A DNA stretch of 64,000 nucleotides from DATNPX01 sp036702975 (GCA_036702975.1 DATNPX010000056.1:1-64000); one strand, 5' to 3'; numbered from the stretch's first letter, positions 18,990 to 28,723 are shown. Notes: generated by a model from the sequence alone, not told the origin. Made by a program: numbers and translations.

Positions 18990-20942
18990 ATGCGTCTTTT
19001 GCAAAAATTTTCTCTCGTCGCCTGTCTTTTGTTACTGCAAAATCCAGTATTTGCTGCCGGTTGGATGGACTCCGACAGCGCGCACATGGTGAAAGGAAAG
19101 AGTCTCTATCAGTCGGGTCAGATGGATGCGGCTATCGCTGAATTCTCGGGTGCCATTCAAGCCAATCCGCGTTTAGCCGAAGCTTACTATTGGCGTGGAA
19201 TAATCTTCAGCACCTTGAAGCAAGACGATCGTGCTCAAGCTGATTTTGATTCTGCCATCAGCTTGGACCGCTCCGTTCCTGCGTTCTACATGGCACGCGC
19301 AACGCTCTACGGCAATCAGAACAAGCATGAGCTTGCGATCGCTGATTATGATGCGGTGCTAAGGTTAGAGCCATACAATCAAGAAGCTCAGACAAATCGA
19401 AAGTTCTCGCAACAGCAATTGAATAATCCTACTTCAATTGCCAGTGCTGCTGGCGCGTCAAGCGGCAGTGCAACCTCTTCAGGCGGTGGTAGCGCAGGCG
19501 GTGCGCCTTCAGGGGAAGCTTTACCTAAACCAAAATATGGTGACAGTGCTACAGATCGCGCTATCGAAAAGGCTCTGGCAAAGCAGAACGGTCAAACTCT
19601 AAAGAAGCTGCACGATGAAGAGAAAGCTCGCGATAAAGCTGCTGACGCAGCCGCGCGCGACCAAACACATCGAGAGATAGCCGAGCGTATCGAACGCGAG
19701 CAGCAAGAGAGAAGACAACACGAAAGAGAGCTCGAGGCCTTGAAACGTCAGTCTCAAGTCGCATTACTGCCTTCAGATTCGCAAAGCACGAAGATTGGCA
19801 AGACGACGAAACCTGAGTCTCAATCAAAAGCGAAAACTAAATCTGATACCAAGGCAGAACAAAGTCAGACGTCCTCCGTTGCTTCGGCACCTCCTGTAAA
19901 AACGGCGCCGCCGCAGACGCCGACACAAGAGATCGCGCGCATTCAAAATGCCGCCACTAATGTTTCGGATGTGAATCGACCCATCAAAGATAAGTGGGCG
20001 CTAGTGGTCGGCATCAGCAAATTCAAAAACGACCAGCTAAATCTTCGCTACCCATCCAAAGATGCGAAAGACTTTTATGACTATCTTGTTTCGAAAGAGA
20101 ACTTTGCTCCGGATCATGTGAAGCTGCTCACCGACAAGCAAGCGACCCGAAAAAACATCATGACTTTGCTGGGAGACAAATGGTTGCCTAACGTGGCAAA
20201 TCCTGATGATTTAGTCGTGATCTACATATCTAGTCATGGCAGTGGTGCTGAAATGGACCACGACGGTGTCAATTATCTTGTTGCTTACGACACCGACGTC
20301 AATGAGTTGTACGCTACCGGGCTGCCTATGCAAGATCTGTCGAGCACGGTCAAGCGCCGCGTTCACTCAGACCGGGTGGTGATGATTTTGGATGCCTGTC
20401 ACAGTGGTGCAGCTTCTGTGGAAAGCAAGGGGCTTACACGTGGCTCCAATGTTGATGCTGACGCGATTGCGCAGGGAACCGGACAGCTCGTTATATCATC
20501 GAGCAAGCCGGACCAGGTCTCTTGGGAATCCAAGGCTGACCAGAATAGCGTATTCACTCGCTGTCTCATGGATGGACTGCAGTGCAAAGGCGCGAACACA
20601 AGCTTGGATGACGCATTCGAATATATGAAAGACTCCGTGCAATCTGAGGTTTTGAAAGAGCGTGGTGTGCTGCAAACTCCTGTCCTAAGCAGCAAATGGC
20701 AGGGAACTGGACTCATGCTTGGAGTTAAACCTGCAAAACCTCGTCCGGGTCTCGATGTTGAGTTGCCGCCCGACGATGATGCTAAACCAAACATACCGTC
20801 AACACCAGCCGTTGCTAACACGAGTGCTAGCCCCCGTACTCCTGTTGCCGCTGGCGTGACACCGCTCGGGAAGAGGACATCCGGTAAGCCAGGTTCCGCT
20901 AACAGTGCTGGACAAGCCAAGCCCTGGCCTTCGGCAAAGTAA
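18990..20942 (+). CDS. Exported TPR protein with caspase-like (peptidase C14) domain
   Basis: A 650-residue protein. From the ATG at 18990 it begins with a signal peptide (MRLLQKFSLVACLLLLQ..VFA). Three TPR units follow (about 30-130: AYYWRGIIFSTL, AFYMARATLYGNQ, ALRLEPYNQEA-like spacing). Next come Ser/Gly and charged coiled-coil linkers (about 140-320) and a caspase/metacaspase domain (about 330-560). The catalytic pair is visible: H416 in SSHGSG and C470 in ILDACHSGA. The Pro/Ala-rich tail is probably disordered. Bacterial caspase homologues (orthocaspases) usually cleave after Arg/Lys. Being exported, this one would act outside the cytoplasm. The alternative GTG start at 18984 adds two residues. 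The adjacent peptidase gene is on the same strand. Confidence 0.9.
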   Translation: MRLLQKFSLVACLLLLQNPVFAAGWMDSDSAHMVKGKSLYQSGQMDAAIAEFSGAIQANPRLAEAYYWRGIIFSTLKQDDRAQADFDSAISLDRSVPAFYMARATLYGNQNKHELAIADYDAVLRLEPYNQEAQTNRKFSQQQLNNPTSIASAAGASSGSATSSGGGSAGGAPSGEALPKPKYGDSATDRAIEKALAKQNGQTLKKLHDEEKARDKAADAAARDQTHREIAERIEREQQERRQHERELEALKRQSQVALLPSDSQSTKIGKTTKPESQSKAKTKSDTKAEQSQTSSVASAPPVKTAPPQTPTQEIARIQNAATNVSDVNRPIKDKWALVVGISKFKNDQLNLRYPSKDAKDFYDYLVSKENFAPDHVKLLTDKQATRKNIMTLLGDKWLPNVANPDDLVVIYISSHGSGAEMDHDGVNYLVAYDTDVNELYATGLPMQDLSSTVKRRVHSDRVVMILDACHSGAASVESKGLTRGSNVDADAIAQGTGQLVISSSKPDQVSWESKADQNSVFTRCLMDGLQCKGANTSLDDAFEYMKDSVQSEVLKERGVLQTPVLSSKWQGTGLMLGVKPAKPRPGLDVELPPDDDAKPNIPSTPAVANTSASPRTPVAAGVTPLGKRTSGKPGSANSAGQAKPWPSAK

Positions 20943-21046
20943 TCAAGCTGCCTTAAGGCTGCTGCATCTCACCGTGTTGTAAGCAAATTCATGTGCGCAA
21001 GTGCTATAAGCATTAGCGTCATCGGCTCGTCCGGAAAAATACAACA

Positions 21047-23263
21047 ATGAATCATGCTTTTGGCTTCTCCCTGGCTTCCGCTATCCAGACCAGTTTTAGT
21101 TCAAATTTTGGACACAGACTCTTTTCATTGTCGCTGATGTGGGCCATTGTCGTGCCATCTTTTTCTGGAGTTGCAGCCTTGGCAGACATTGAAAAACGGA
21201 TGGACTCTAACATGACAAAAGCGGAAAAGACACTCGATAGCAAATCGCTCGATGATAGCTACATTTGGCTCGAGGATGTGACCGGTGACAAGGCTTTATC
21301 CTGGGTGAAGGAGAAGAATGATGCCAGTACCAAGACTCTTGAAACCTACCCGGAATTCAGCAAAATCAAGAAAAAACTGGTAACAATTCTCGACTCCAAA
21401 GAGAAGATTCCATACCTGACCAAATACGGAAAGTATTACTACAACTTCTGGCGCGACGACAAAAATAAGCGTGGTCTCTGGCGCCGCACGACACTGGAAG
21501 AATACAAAAAAACAAACCCAGCCTGGGAGATAGTAATTGATCTGGATAAGCTTGCCGAGCAAGAGAGAGAGAACTGGACATGGTCTGGCGCCAGTGTTCT
21601 TTATCCAGATTACGATAGATGCTTGGTACAGCTGTCTCGTGGTGGCGCGGATGCGGTTGTGGTTCGCGAGTTTGATCTGACTAAGAAAGAGTTCGTTAAA
21701 GACGGATTCTATCTGCCTGAAGCGAAAACAGATGTGGCTTGGCGCGATCGCAACACACTTTATGTCGGTACGGACTTCGGTCCTGGGTCAATGACTTCGT
21801 CCGGCTATCCTCGCATAGTGAAAGAATGGAAGCGTGGCACGCCAATTTCATCGGCTCGCACACTTTTCGAGGGTAAAGAGTCAGACGTCGGAGTTTCTGG
21901 CTATGTTGACCACGACCATGGACGTAAGTACGAATATATTTCTCGAGGTATGACATTCTTTTCGAATGAGCTCTCGATTCGATGCGGCGAACGATGGGTG
22001 AAACTCGACAAGCCTGATGATGCTATAGCATCTACCTATTGCGACAACCTTTTGCTCAAGCTTCGCTCCGATTGGAAGGTAGGTGAAAAGTCTTACAAAA
22101 GTGGTTCTTTGCTGTCATGCAATTTTGATGCGTACATGAAAGGCGACAGACAAATGCAGGTTCTATTTGAACCGACTGAAACTAAGTCGCTCGCCTATTT
22201 CTCTAGTACGAAAAATTACTTGATTCTCAACGAATTGGATATGGTGCGCAGCCGCCCCTGCCTACTCTCTTTAGCTGACGGAACCTGGACCCGTAAACCG
22301 TTGATTGTGCCAGATTTCGGAACGGTCAAGGTCGATGGCATCGACCCGGATGAGTCTGACAACTACTTCATGACAGTGACCGATTTTCTGACGCCATCCA
22401 CTCTTTATCTTGGCACCGCAGGCAATGACAATCGCGAGGCTTTAAAGTCACAGCCTCAGTTCTTTAAGACCGACGGGCTTGAGATTAAGCAGTTTCAAGC
22501 AGTGTCGAAAGACGGGACGCATGTGCCCTATTTTCAGGTGGCTCGGCGAGATCTGCAACTCAACGGCGACAATCCGACTCTCCTGAACGGCTACGGTGGA
22601 TTCGAAATCGCGCTGCAACCGTATTACGATGCACTGACCGGCGCAGGTTGGTTAGAGCAGGGTGGTGTCTATGTTCTGGCGAATATTCGCGGCGGCGGCG
22701 AGTTTGGGCCGACCTGGCACAACGCCGCGCGCAAAGAGAATCGCCAACGAGCGTATGATGATTTCATCGCAATTGCGGAAGACTTGATCGCGAGGAAAGT
22801 GACATCACCGAAACATCTAGGAATTGAGGGGCGCTCAAATGGCGGTCTCTTGATGGGTGTTATGCTTACGCAGCGACCCGACCTCTTTGGTGCCGTGCAT
22901 TGCGGGTCGCCGCTTCTCGATATGCGTCGATTTAGTCATCTGCTTGCGGGCGCAAGCTGGATGGATGAATATGGTGATCCCGATAAACCAGAACAGTGGG
23001 CCTTTATCTCCAAGTATTCCCCATATCAAAATCTCCGCAAAGATAAGTCGTATCCGCCAATTCTGATCACGACTTCTACTCGAGACGACAGGGTTCATCC
23101 AGGACATGCGCGAAAGATGGTTGCGCGATTGTCCGAGCAAGGACACGAAAATCTCTATTACGAAAATATCGAGGGTGGTCATGGTGCTGCCGCAAACAAC
23201 GAGCAAATCGCGTTTATGGACGCACTTGCATTTACCTTCTTATGGGAGCGTTTGAAGCGGTAG
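21047..23263 (+). CDS. Exported prolyl oligopeptidase (S9A family)
   Basis: A 738-residue serine peptidase with a seven-bladed propeller (about 80-450) and a C-terminal alpha/beta-hydrolase domain. Catalytic residues are S597 in GRSNGG, an aspartate in TRDDRVHPGHA (680/681) and H712 in EGGHGAA. NGYGGFEI, LANIRGGGEFGP and WHNAARKENRQ are typical S9A segments. The serine motif reads GRSNGG rather than the common GGSNGG. A hydrophobic N-terminal region (about 25-47) with a plausible cleavage near ALA indicates export. These enzymes cut short peptides after proline; here they would supply amino acids from extracellular or periplasmic peptides. It lies 104 bases after the caspase-like gene. Confidence 0.95.
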   Translation: MNHAFGFSLASAIQTSFSSNFGHRLFSLSLMWAIVVPSFSGVAALADIEKRMDSNMTKAEKTLDSKSLDDSYIWLEDVTGDKALSWVKEKNDASTKTLETYPEFSKIKKKLVTILDSKEKIPYLTKYGKYYYNFWRDDKNKRGLWRRTTLEEYKKTNPAWEIVIDLDKLAEQERENWTWSGASVLYPDYDRCLVQLSRGGADAVVVREFDLTKKEFVKDGFYLPEAKTDVAWRDRNTLYVGTDFGPGSMTSSGYPRIVKEWKRGTPISSARTLFEGKESDVGVSGYVDHDHGRKYEYISRGMTFFSNELSIRCGERWVKLDKPDDAIASTYCDNLLLKLRSDWKVGEKSYKSGSLLSCNFDAYMKGDRQMQVLFEPTETKSLAYFSSTKNYLILNELDMVRSRPCLLSLADGTWTRKPLIVPDFGTVKVDGIDPDESDNYFMTVTDFLTPSTLYLGTAGNDNREALKSQPQFFKTDGLEIKQFQAVSKDGTHVPYFQVARRDLQLNGDNPTLLNGYGGFEIALQPYYDALTGAGWLEQGGVYVLANIRGGGEFGPTWHNAARKENRQRAYDDFIAIAEDLIARKVTSPKHLGIEGRSNGGLLMGVMLTQRPDLFGAVHCGSPLLDMRRFSHLLAGASWMDEYGDPDKPEQWAFISKYSPYQNLRKDKSYPPILITTSTRDDRVHPGHARKMVARLSEQGHENLYYENIEGGHGAAANNEQIAFMDALAFTFLWERLKR

Positions 23264-23407
23264 ACCGAGTCGCTGGCGCAGCATCCCGCGCGTTTTCTCT
23301 ATGTAGGCTAAGATAAAACTATTATGGTGGTTAGCAGTAAGTCCAATACAACAGCGCGCTGCAAAGTTCGTCTCACAGCAGTGAACCGAAAGCCCTGAAG
23401 AAGGGTC

Positions 23408-24022
23408 ATGCATATGAAGAACTCCGTGTCATCCAAGCAGTCTTGGTTCACAAGCGACCATCACTTTGGACACAAGAACATTCTCTCTTATTGCGACCGC
23501 CCGTTTCACTCAGTGGATGCAATGAACAAAGTGATGGTTGATCGATGGAACGAAGTTGTTGGCGCTGATGACGACGTCTATTATCTTGGTGATTTCTCTC
23601 TCGATTTTCGCGCCGTCGAAGAGTTTCTCCCGCGACTGAAAGGCAACATTCACTGGATTCCCGGCAACCACGACCTGATGCATCCGATGCACACAGGCCA
23701 TGAGAAATATATACGGTGGCTTGAGCGGCACGGCGTCGTCTGGTGCGGACCAGAGCACGAGATGTTTATCGACGGCGTCGATCTGCTCTTATGCCACTTT
23801 CCATACGGTCTTGAAGACCATACAGAACAAGCGCGATATCTTGAATGGCGACCGGTTGACGAAGGAAGAATGCTTTTGTGCGGGCATATTCACGACTCAT
23901 GGAAGACTAGCGGTCGAATGATTAATGTCGGCGTCGATCAGTGGGACTTCTATCCCGCCTCACAGGCTCAGATACTGGGTTTGGTTGAAAATAGCAATTC
24001 AAAATTTTCTCGCATTTTTTAA
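23408..24022 (+). CDS. Calcineurin-like metallophosphoesterase (COG4186 type)
   Basis: A 204-residue phosphoesterase. Metal-binding motifs appear in order: SDHHFGHKNI (D-x-H), GDFSLD, PGNHD, CHFPYG and CGHIHDSW, so the dinuclear centre is intact. It belongs to the small single-domain group often annotated as a predicted phosphoesterase or hydrolase; the natural substrate is unknown. The first ATG (23408) is followed two codons later by another ATG (23414); the upstream GAAGAAGGG fits either. It precedes the fatty-acid genes by 64 bases, but there is no evident functional link. Confidence 0.92.
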   Translation: MHMKNSVSSKQSWFTSDHHFGHKNILSYCDRPFHSVDAMNKVMVDRWNEVVGADDDVYYLGDFSLDFRAVEEFLPRLKGNIHWIPGNHDLMHPMHTGHEKYIRWLERHGVVWCGPEHEMFIDGVDLLLCHFPYGLEDHTEQARYLEWRPVDEGRMLLCGHIHDSWKTSGRMINVGVDQWDFYPASQAQILGLVENSNSKFSRIF

Positions 24023-24086
24023 GCGAAAGCTCGTTTGAAACCCGAAGATATAAGAGTATCCTTAAGCTTTCCCGCGAGAGGTCAAG

Positions 24087-26204
24087 ATGAGCACGAAACC
24101 TTATGTTGAGTACGAGGTAAGGTCCGGCTATGCGCTTATTGCGCTGGATAATCCTCCAGTTAATGCGCTCAACTCTTCGCTCATTGAAGAATTTTTGCAA
24201 CTCGTCGAGCGGGGCGAAAAAGATGATGCAGTGAAGGGTTTTATCGTTTACGGTCGCAATGGTAAGTTTAGCGGCGGGGCGGATATTACAGCCTTCAAGG
24301 AAGCACTTAAGCCCGGTGCGAAAAGGCTGCGTCATCTTTTGGACCGAATAGAAAATTCTCCGAAATCATTCGTTGCTGCGATCGACGGAGTCGCTCTTGG
24401 GGGAGCTTTGGAACTGGCGTTGACGATGGACCACCGTTGTGCGACTCCTTCGTCTAAGGTCGCCTTTCCGGAGATCAGGCTCGGTCTCTTGCCTGGGGCC
24501 GGTGGAACGCAGCGCCTGCCGCGCCTAGTCGGCCAGCAAAAGGCACTCGAAATTATTTTGAGTGGCGATCACATTCCTGCGCGAAATGCTTGTGAACTCG
24601 GCATCATTGATGAAGTCGTTGAAGGCGACTTGACCGAGTCTGCAATCCAATTTGCAGATAGACGGTTGGCCGCGCTGCCGAAAAGACGTATTTCCGCGCT
24701 GCCTATTGAAGAACATCCTGAGATAATTGCTGCAATTAGGGCTCAAGTTCCAGATGTCGAGCAAGGTGGACTCGCGCATCATCGAGCTATCGACTGCATT
24801 GAAATGACTGCTAAATTTGGATTTTCAGAAGGAATGGCGGCCGAACGCAGGCACTTTGACAAACTCTACCAGTCGTCCCAGGCACAATCGCGTATTCATC
24901 TCTTTTTTGCCGAACGAAACGTAGCGAAAATTCCTAGTCTGTCACCAGAAGCAAAAGCCTTGCCGATTCGGCGTGCGGCCGTGGTCGGGGCGGGCACAAT
25001 GGGCAGTGGCATCGCCATTAACTTCCTTAACGCGGGCGTGGCCGTAACCCTCATAGATACAGAACAACAGTTTGTCGACCGTGCGCTGAAATCAATTCAG
25101 TCGACCTTCGCCGGCTCGGTGAAAAAAGGTCGCATGCAGCAAAAAGATATGGACAAGGTTTTGGAGCTGCTCAAAACTGCCACCACTTATGATGATCTCG
25201 GTGACGTAGATATCGTCGTGGAGGCCGTATTTGAGAATATGCAGATCAAGCAAGACGTCTTTCGGCAATTGGATTCGGTTTGCCGCGAGTCGGCTATTCT
25301 CGCTTCTAACACCTCCACTTTGGATATCGATCAGCTCGCCGCTGTCGTGAAAAATCCGGGGCGGGTGATCGGAATGCACTTCTTTAGCCCGGCGAATGTG
25401 ATGAAGCTGCTTGAAGTAGTGCGTGGAAAGCAAACTTCTGATGTTGCCATTGCTACTGCTCTCGCTTTAGGCAAGAGCATGAAAAAAGTGGCAGTCCTGG
25501 TTGGAAATTGTGATGGTTTCGTTGGGAATCGGATGCTAAATGGTTATGTGCGCGAATCAGAGCTCTTGCTTGAAGAGGGCGCTCTGCCAGAGCAAATTGA
25601 CCGAGTCATGCGCGAATTCGGCTTTGCAATGGGACCATTTGCTGTGGGTGATTTAGCAGGCATAGATGTTCATGCGCGAATTCGGCAGGAACGTGAGGCT
25701 CGTGGTGCTACAAAATTTAGAGATTCCAAGATCTCCAACACTCTCTATGAGAAGGGGCGTTACGGTCAAAAGACCTTGGCCGGGTGGTATCGCTACGAAC
25801 CAGGTAGCCGTACACCGATTGTAGATGATGACGTCACCCAAATTATTATTGAAGAATCCAAACGACTTGGTGTCAAACGCACCACCATATCTGATAGCAC
25901 AATCATCAAGCGGTGCATGTATCCGCTCGTCAATGAAGGTGCCCGAATACTGGAAGAAGGTATGGCCATCCGGTCTTCCGATATCGACATCATTTGGATC
26001 TATGGCTACGGATTTCCTACATTTCGTGGTGGCCCAATGTTTTGGGCTGATACCATCGGATTAAAAGAGATCGTCAATAACTTGAAGTCGTTCCAGAAAA
26101 AGTATGGTGATTTCTGGAAGCCCGCCCCGCTGCTTTTGGAACTGGCGGAAAAAAATCAAATGTTCTCTGATTACAAAGGAGCTGAGTTATGCGCGAAGCC
26201 GTAA
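24087..26204 (+). CDS. fadB: Bifunctional enoyl-CoA hydratase/3-hydroxyacyl-CoA dehydrogenase
   Basis: A 705-residue alpha-subunit-type enzyme of beta-oxidation. The N-terminal crotonase domain (about 1-200) has GGADITAF for the oxyanion hole and the catalytic region AFPEIRLGLLPGAGGTQRLPRLVG with its glutamate. A linker leads to an NAD-binding domain at about 295 (VVGAGTMGSGIAINF), ASNTSTLDI, GMHFFSPANVMKLLEVV and the C-terminal 3HCDH domains. It hydrates trans-2-enoyl-CoA and oxidises the 3-hydroxy product. The size and layout fit FadJ/peroxisomal bifunctional enzymes as well as FadB. The stop overlaps the thiolase start by 16 bases, so translation is coupled. GAGAGG precedes the ATG. Confidence 0.95.
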   Translation: MSTKPYVEYEVRSGYALIALDNPPVNALNSSLIEEFLQLVERGEKDDAVKGFIVYGRNGKFSGGADITAFKEALKPGAKRLRHLLDRIENSPKSFVAAIDGVALGGALELALTMDHRCATPSSKVAFPEIRLGLLPGAGGTQRLPRLVGQQKALEIILSGDHIPARNACELGIIDEVVEGDLTESAIQFADRRLAALPKRRISALPIEEHPEIIAAIRAQVPDVEQGGLAHHRAIDCIEMTAKFGFSEGMAAERRHFDKLYQSSQAQSRIHLFFAERNVAKIPSLSPEAKALPIRRAAVVGAGTMGSGIAINFLNAGVAVTLIDTEQQFVDRALKSIQSTFAGSVKKGRMQQKDMDKVLELLKTATTYDDLGDVDIVVEAVFENMQIKQDVFRQLDSVCRESAILASNTSTLDIDQLAAVVKNPGRVIGMHFFSPANVMKLLEVVRGKQTSDVAIATALALGKSMKKVAVLVGNCDGFVGNRMLNGYVRESELLLEEGALPEQIDRVMREFGFAMGPFAVGDLAGIDVHARIRQEREARGATKFRDSKISNTLYEKGRYGQKTLAGWYRYEPGSRTPIVDDDVTQIIIEESKRLGVKRTTISDSTIIKRCMYPLVNEGARILEEGMAIRSSDIDIIWIYGYGFPTFRGGPMFWADTIGLKEIVNNLKSFQKKYGDFWKPAPLLLELAEKNQMFSDYKGAELCAKP

Positions 26205-27370
26205 TTGTTTCAACGGCCAGAACACCGATAGGTAAGGCCGGACGTGGTGCCTTCAACGATACACACGGGGCCGTTCTTGGTGGACATGTGATCCGCCATG
26301 CCGTCGAGCGAGCAAACATCGAAGGCGCAGAAGTCGAAGATGTGATTATGGGTTGTGCATTGCCCGAGTCGGCTACCGGTCACAATATCGCCAGGCTCTC
26401 TGCCGTTCGAGGTGGGCTGCCGGTAACAACTGCGGGCACCACAATCAATCGTTTCTGTAGTTCCGGTATGCAAGCCATCAGTCTTGCTGCGCAAAGAATC
26501 ATTGTCGACGGTGTCAACTGCGCGGTTGCCGGTGGTGTTGAATCAATAAGCATTACTCAAGAACACCAGAACAAGCACCGCTTGCAGGAAGATTGGCTGT
26601 TGGCGCACAAGCCTGAGCTATTTATGACTATGATCGAGACTGCCGACATAGTCTCGAAGCGTTACCACGTCAGCCGTGAGATGCAGGATGAATATGCTGT
26701 TGCCAGCCAACAGCGCACAGCAGCCGCGCAGAAAAATGGTATCTTCGACCAGGAAATCGTGCCGTTACCCAGTCGAAAATTAGTTTTGAACAAAGAGACA
26801 AACGAATTGTCGCATGAAGACGTCACTTTGACTAAAGACGAAGGCAATCGACCGTCAACAACTCTAGAAGACCTGGCTAAGCTCAAACCAGTGCGAGGCG
26901 AGGATCAATTCATCACTGCCGGAAACGCCAGCCAGCTATCTGACGGCGCGTCGGCCTGTGTGTTGATGGAAGCAAAGCTCGCGGAAGAGAAAGGTCTGAA
27001 ACCTCTCGGTCTTTATCGCGGTATGGCAGTCGCCGGTCTGGAGCCCGATGAAATGGGTATTGGCCCGGTTTTTGCCGTTCCCAAATTGTTGGCTCGGCAT
27101 GATCTCACAATAGAAGACATCGATTTGTGGGAGCTGAATGAAGCATTTGCGGTGCAGGTGGTTTATTGTCGCGACAAGCTTGGTATCCCGATGGAGCGCT
27201 TGAACGTTAACGGTGGCGCTGTGTCTATCGGACATCCCTACGGTATGAGCGGTGCTAGGCTGGTTGGCCACGCGCTATTAGAGGGGCAAAGACGCAAAGC
27301 CAAATTAGTCGTTGTCACCATGTGCGTGGGAGGTGGAATGGGCGCTGCTGGACTGTTCGAAATTCTCTAG
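26189..27370 (+). CDS. fadA: Acetyl-CoA C-acyltransferase (3-ketoacyl-CoA thiolase)
   Basis: A 393-residue thiolase that cleaves 3-ketoacyl-CoA with CoA to acetyl-CoA and a shortened acyl-CoA. The active-site cysteine is C90 in NRFCSSGMQ. The C-terminal catalytic residues are in NVNGGAVSIGHPYGMSGARL and MCVGGGMGAAGLFE. AAAGGG-type spacing and EAFAVQVV are also present. Ribosome site AAAGGAG lies inside the upstream gene's end, consistent with an operon. With the preceding gene it forms the two-subunit beta-oxidation complex. The pairing with fadB suggests degradative rather than biosynthetic use. Confidence 0.96.
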   Translation: MREAVIVSTARTPIGKAGRGAFNDTHGAVLGGHVIRHAVERANIEGAEVEDVIMGCALPESATGHNIARLSAVRGGLPVTTAGTTINRFCSSGMQAISLAAQRIIVDGVNCAVAGGVESISITQEHQNKHRLQEDWLLAHKPELFMTMIETADIVSKRYHVSREMQDEYAVASQQRTAAAQKNGIFDQEIVPLPSRKLVLNKETNELSHEDVTLTKDEGNRPSTTLEDLAKLKPVRGEDQFITAGNASQLSDGASACVLMEAKLAEEKGLKPLGLYRGMAVAGLEPDEMGIGPVFAVPKLLARHDLTIEDIDLWELNEAFAVQVVYCRDKLGIPMERLNVNGGAVSIGHPYGMSGARLVGHALLEGQRRKAKLVVVTMCVGGGMGAAGLFEIL

Positions 27371-27449
27371 TTGGCAAAACCAAGTGACAAATCGGCTGAA
27401 GCTGGGCACATGAGAGTAGACGTCGACCAATTTGGTCAAGGGGAAACAG

Positions 27450-27920
27450 ATGGAACTCAAGAATGCCGCTTCGGGCGCACTGAAGGAGCTCATAGAGCGG
27501 ATTCCCTTCAACGAGTTGGTAGGCATTCAGGTTTTGGCGGCGGAGCCGACCAGGAGCAAATGCCGGCTGCATTTTCGTTCGAGCCTCGGTAACCATGTAA
27601 ACACCGTTCATGCCGCAGCACAGTTTGCCCTCATCGAAGCATCGAGTGGTGCAGCGCTCATTGCCAGCCTCGCTGACATCTTAGATGATGTGGTTCCGCT
27701 TGCTGCTGGCGCTGAAGTTGCTTATCGAGCACCGGCGCTGGGCGACTGTACCGCCGATGCCACACTCGACCAGGAAGACATTGACCGAGTCAAACAAGAG
27801 TTGAAAACCAATAAGCGAAGCAAAGTCGGTATTCGAGTTGCCCTTGCAGACTCGCACGGCACGATCTCTACTGAAGCCACTGTCTTCTGGCATGTTCGCA
27901 TGAAACCGCCACAGAAGTGA
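27450..27920 (+). CDS. Hotdog-fold protein, DUF4442 type (possible thioesterase)
   Basis: A 156-residue protein with a hotdog-fold pattern: NELVGIQVL...CRLHFRSSLGNHVNTVHAAAQFALIEASSG, then EVAYRAPALGDCTADATL and KVGIRVALADSHGTISTEATVFWHV. This fits the DUF4442/PaaI-like group. Such proteins hydrolyse or bind acyl-CoA thioesters. The start is the ATG at 27450 with AAGGGGA at 27438-27444; an in-frame TTG at 27432 is less likely. It sits between thiolase and a crotonase, so it probably acts on acyl-CoA intermediates. The substrate is unknown. Confidence 0.85.
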   Translation: MELKNAASGALKELIERIPFNELVGIQVLAAEPTRSKCRLHFRSSLGNHVNTVHAAAQFALIEASSGAALIASLADILDDVVPLAAGAEVAYRAPALGDCTADATLDQEDIDRVKQELKTNKRSKVGIRVALADSHGTISTEATVFWHVRMKPPQK

Positions 27921-28723
27921 CAGCAGTGGCTTATTCGGTGCAGGCTAAGATGATCACACAAGAGACCACAGACAACATTCGAGTAATTGGTATCGACCGC
28001 TTCGAGCGCCGCAATGCTGTAGATCGCAAAACCGCCGATCAACTTGTAGAAGCGTTCAAATTATTCGATGCAGACGATACTCTCTCAGTTGCCGTACTCA
28101 CTGGTCATGGTGGAACCTTCTGTGCTGGTGCCGATTTGTCCGATTTCGCCGGAGGCGACGGCAATTTGTTGGATGAATCAGGAAATGGACCCGGACCAAT
28201 GGGACCGACTCGCATGCGTCTGACTAAACCGGTCATTGCGGCGATCGAGGGATTCGCAGTAGCCGGAGGGCTCGAATTGGCCGTCTGGTGCGACTTACGT
28301 GTGGTGGCATCCAACGCCATCTTCGGCGTCTATTGCCGTCGTTTCGGGGTTCCTTTAATCGACCTGGGTACGATCCGTTTGCCGCGTTTGATCGGTCAGA
28401 GCCGAGCGCTGGATATGATTTTGACAGGCAGAAGTGTCGGTGCTGATGAGGCATTACAGATGGGCTTGGCTAATCGAATATGTGAACCAGGTCGCGCTCT
28501 GGAGACTGCTGTCGCCTTGGCAAAAGAGATTGCTGCTTTCCCGCAGCTAGCCATGCGTCATGACCGTCTCTCTGCCTATGAACAATGGGATTTGAAAGAG
28601 TCTGACGCCATCGTTAACGAGTTTCGTCATGGACAGGTATCACTAAATAGCGGTGAGAGTAAGGCTGGCGCTAGCGCGTTTGTGTCTGGTCAAGGACGCC
28701 ATGGCAAGCCAAAACCTGAGTGA
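27917..28723 (+). CDS. Enoyl-CoA hydratase/isomerase family protein (crotonase)
   Basis: A 268-residue crotonase. The oxyanion-hole loop GTFCAGADLSDFAGG and the C-terminal AFVSGQGRHGKP are typical. The segment that normally holds the catalytic glutamates reads VYCRRFGVPLIDLGTIRLPRLIGQ. In classical hydratases the equivalents are the E of PEI and a second E about 20 residues on; neither is obvious here, so the reaction may be isomerisation or something else. The GTG at 27917 overlaps the upstream stop (gtga), suggesting coupling; an ATG at 27950 is the alternative. The 3' end overlaps the convergent phosphatidyltransferase gene by 53 bases. Confidence 0.9.
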   Translation: MTAVAYSVQAKMITQETTDNIRVIGIDRFERRNAVDRKTADQLVEAFKLFDADDTLSVAVLTGHGGTFCAGADLSDFAGGDGNLLDESGNGPGPMGPTRMRLTKPVIAAIEGFAVAGGLELAVWCDLRVVASNAIFGVYCRRFGVPLIDLGTIRLPRLIGQSRALDMILTGRSVGADEALQMGLANRICEPGRALETAVALAKEIAAFPQLAMRHDRLSAYEQWDLKESDAIVNEFRHGQVSLNSGESKAGASAFVSGQGRHGKPKPE

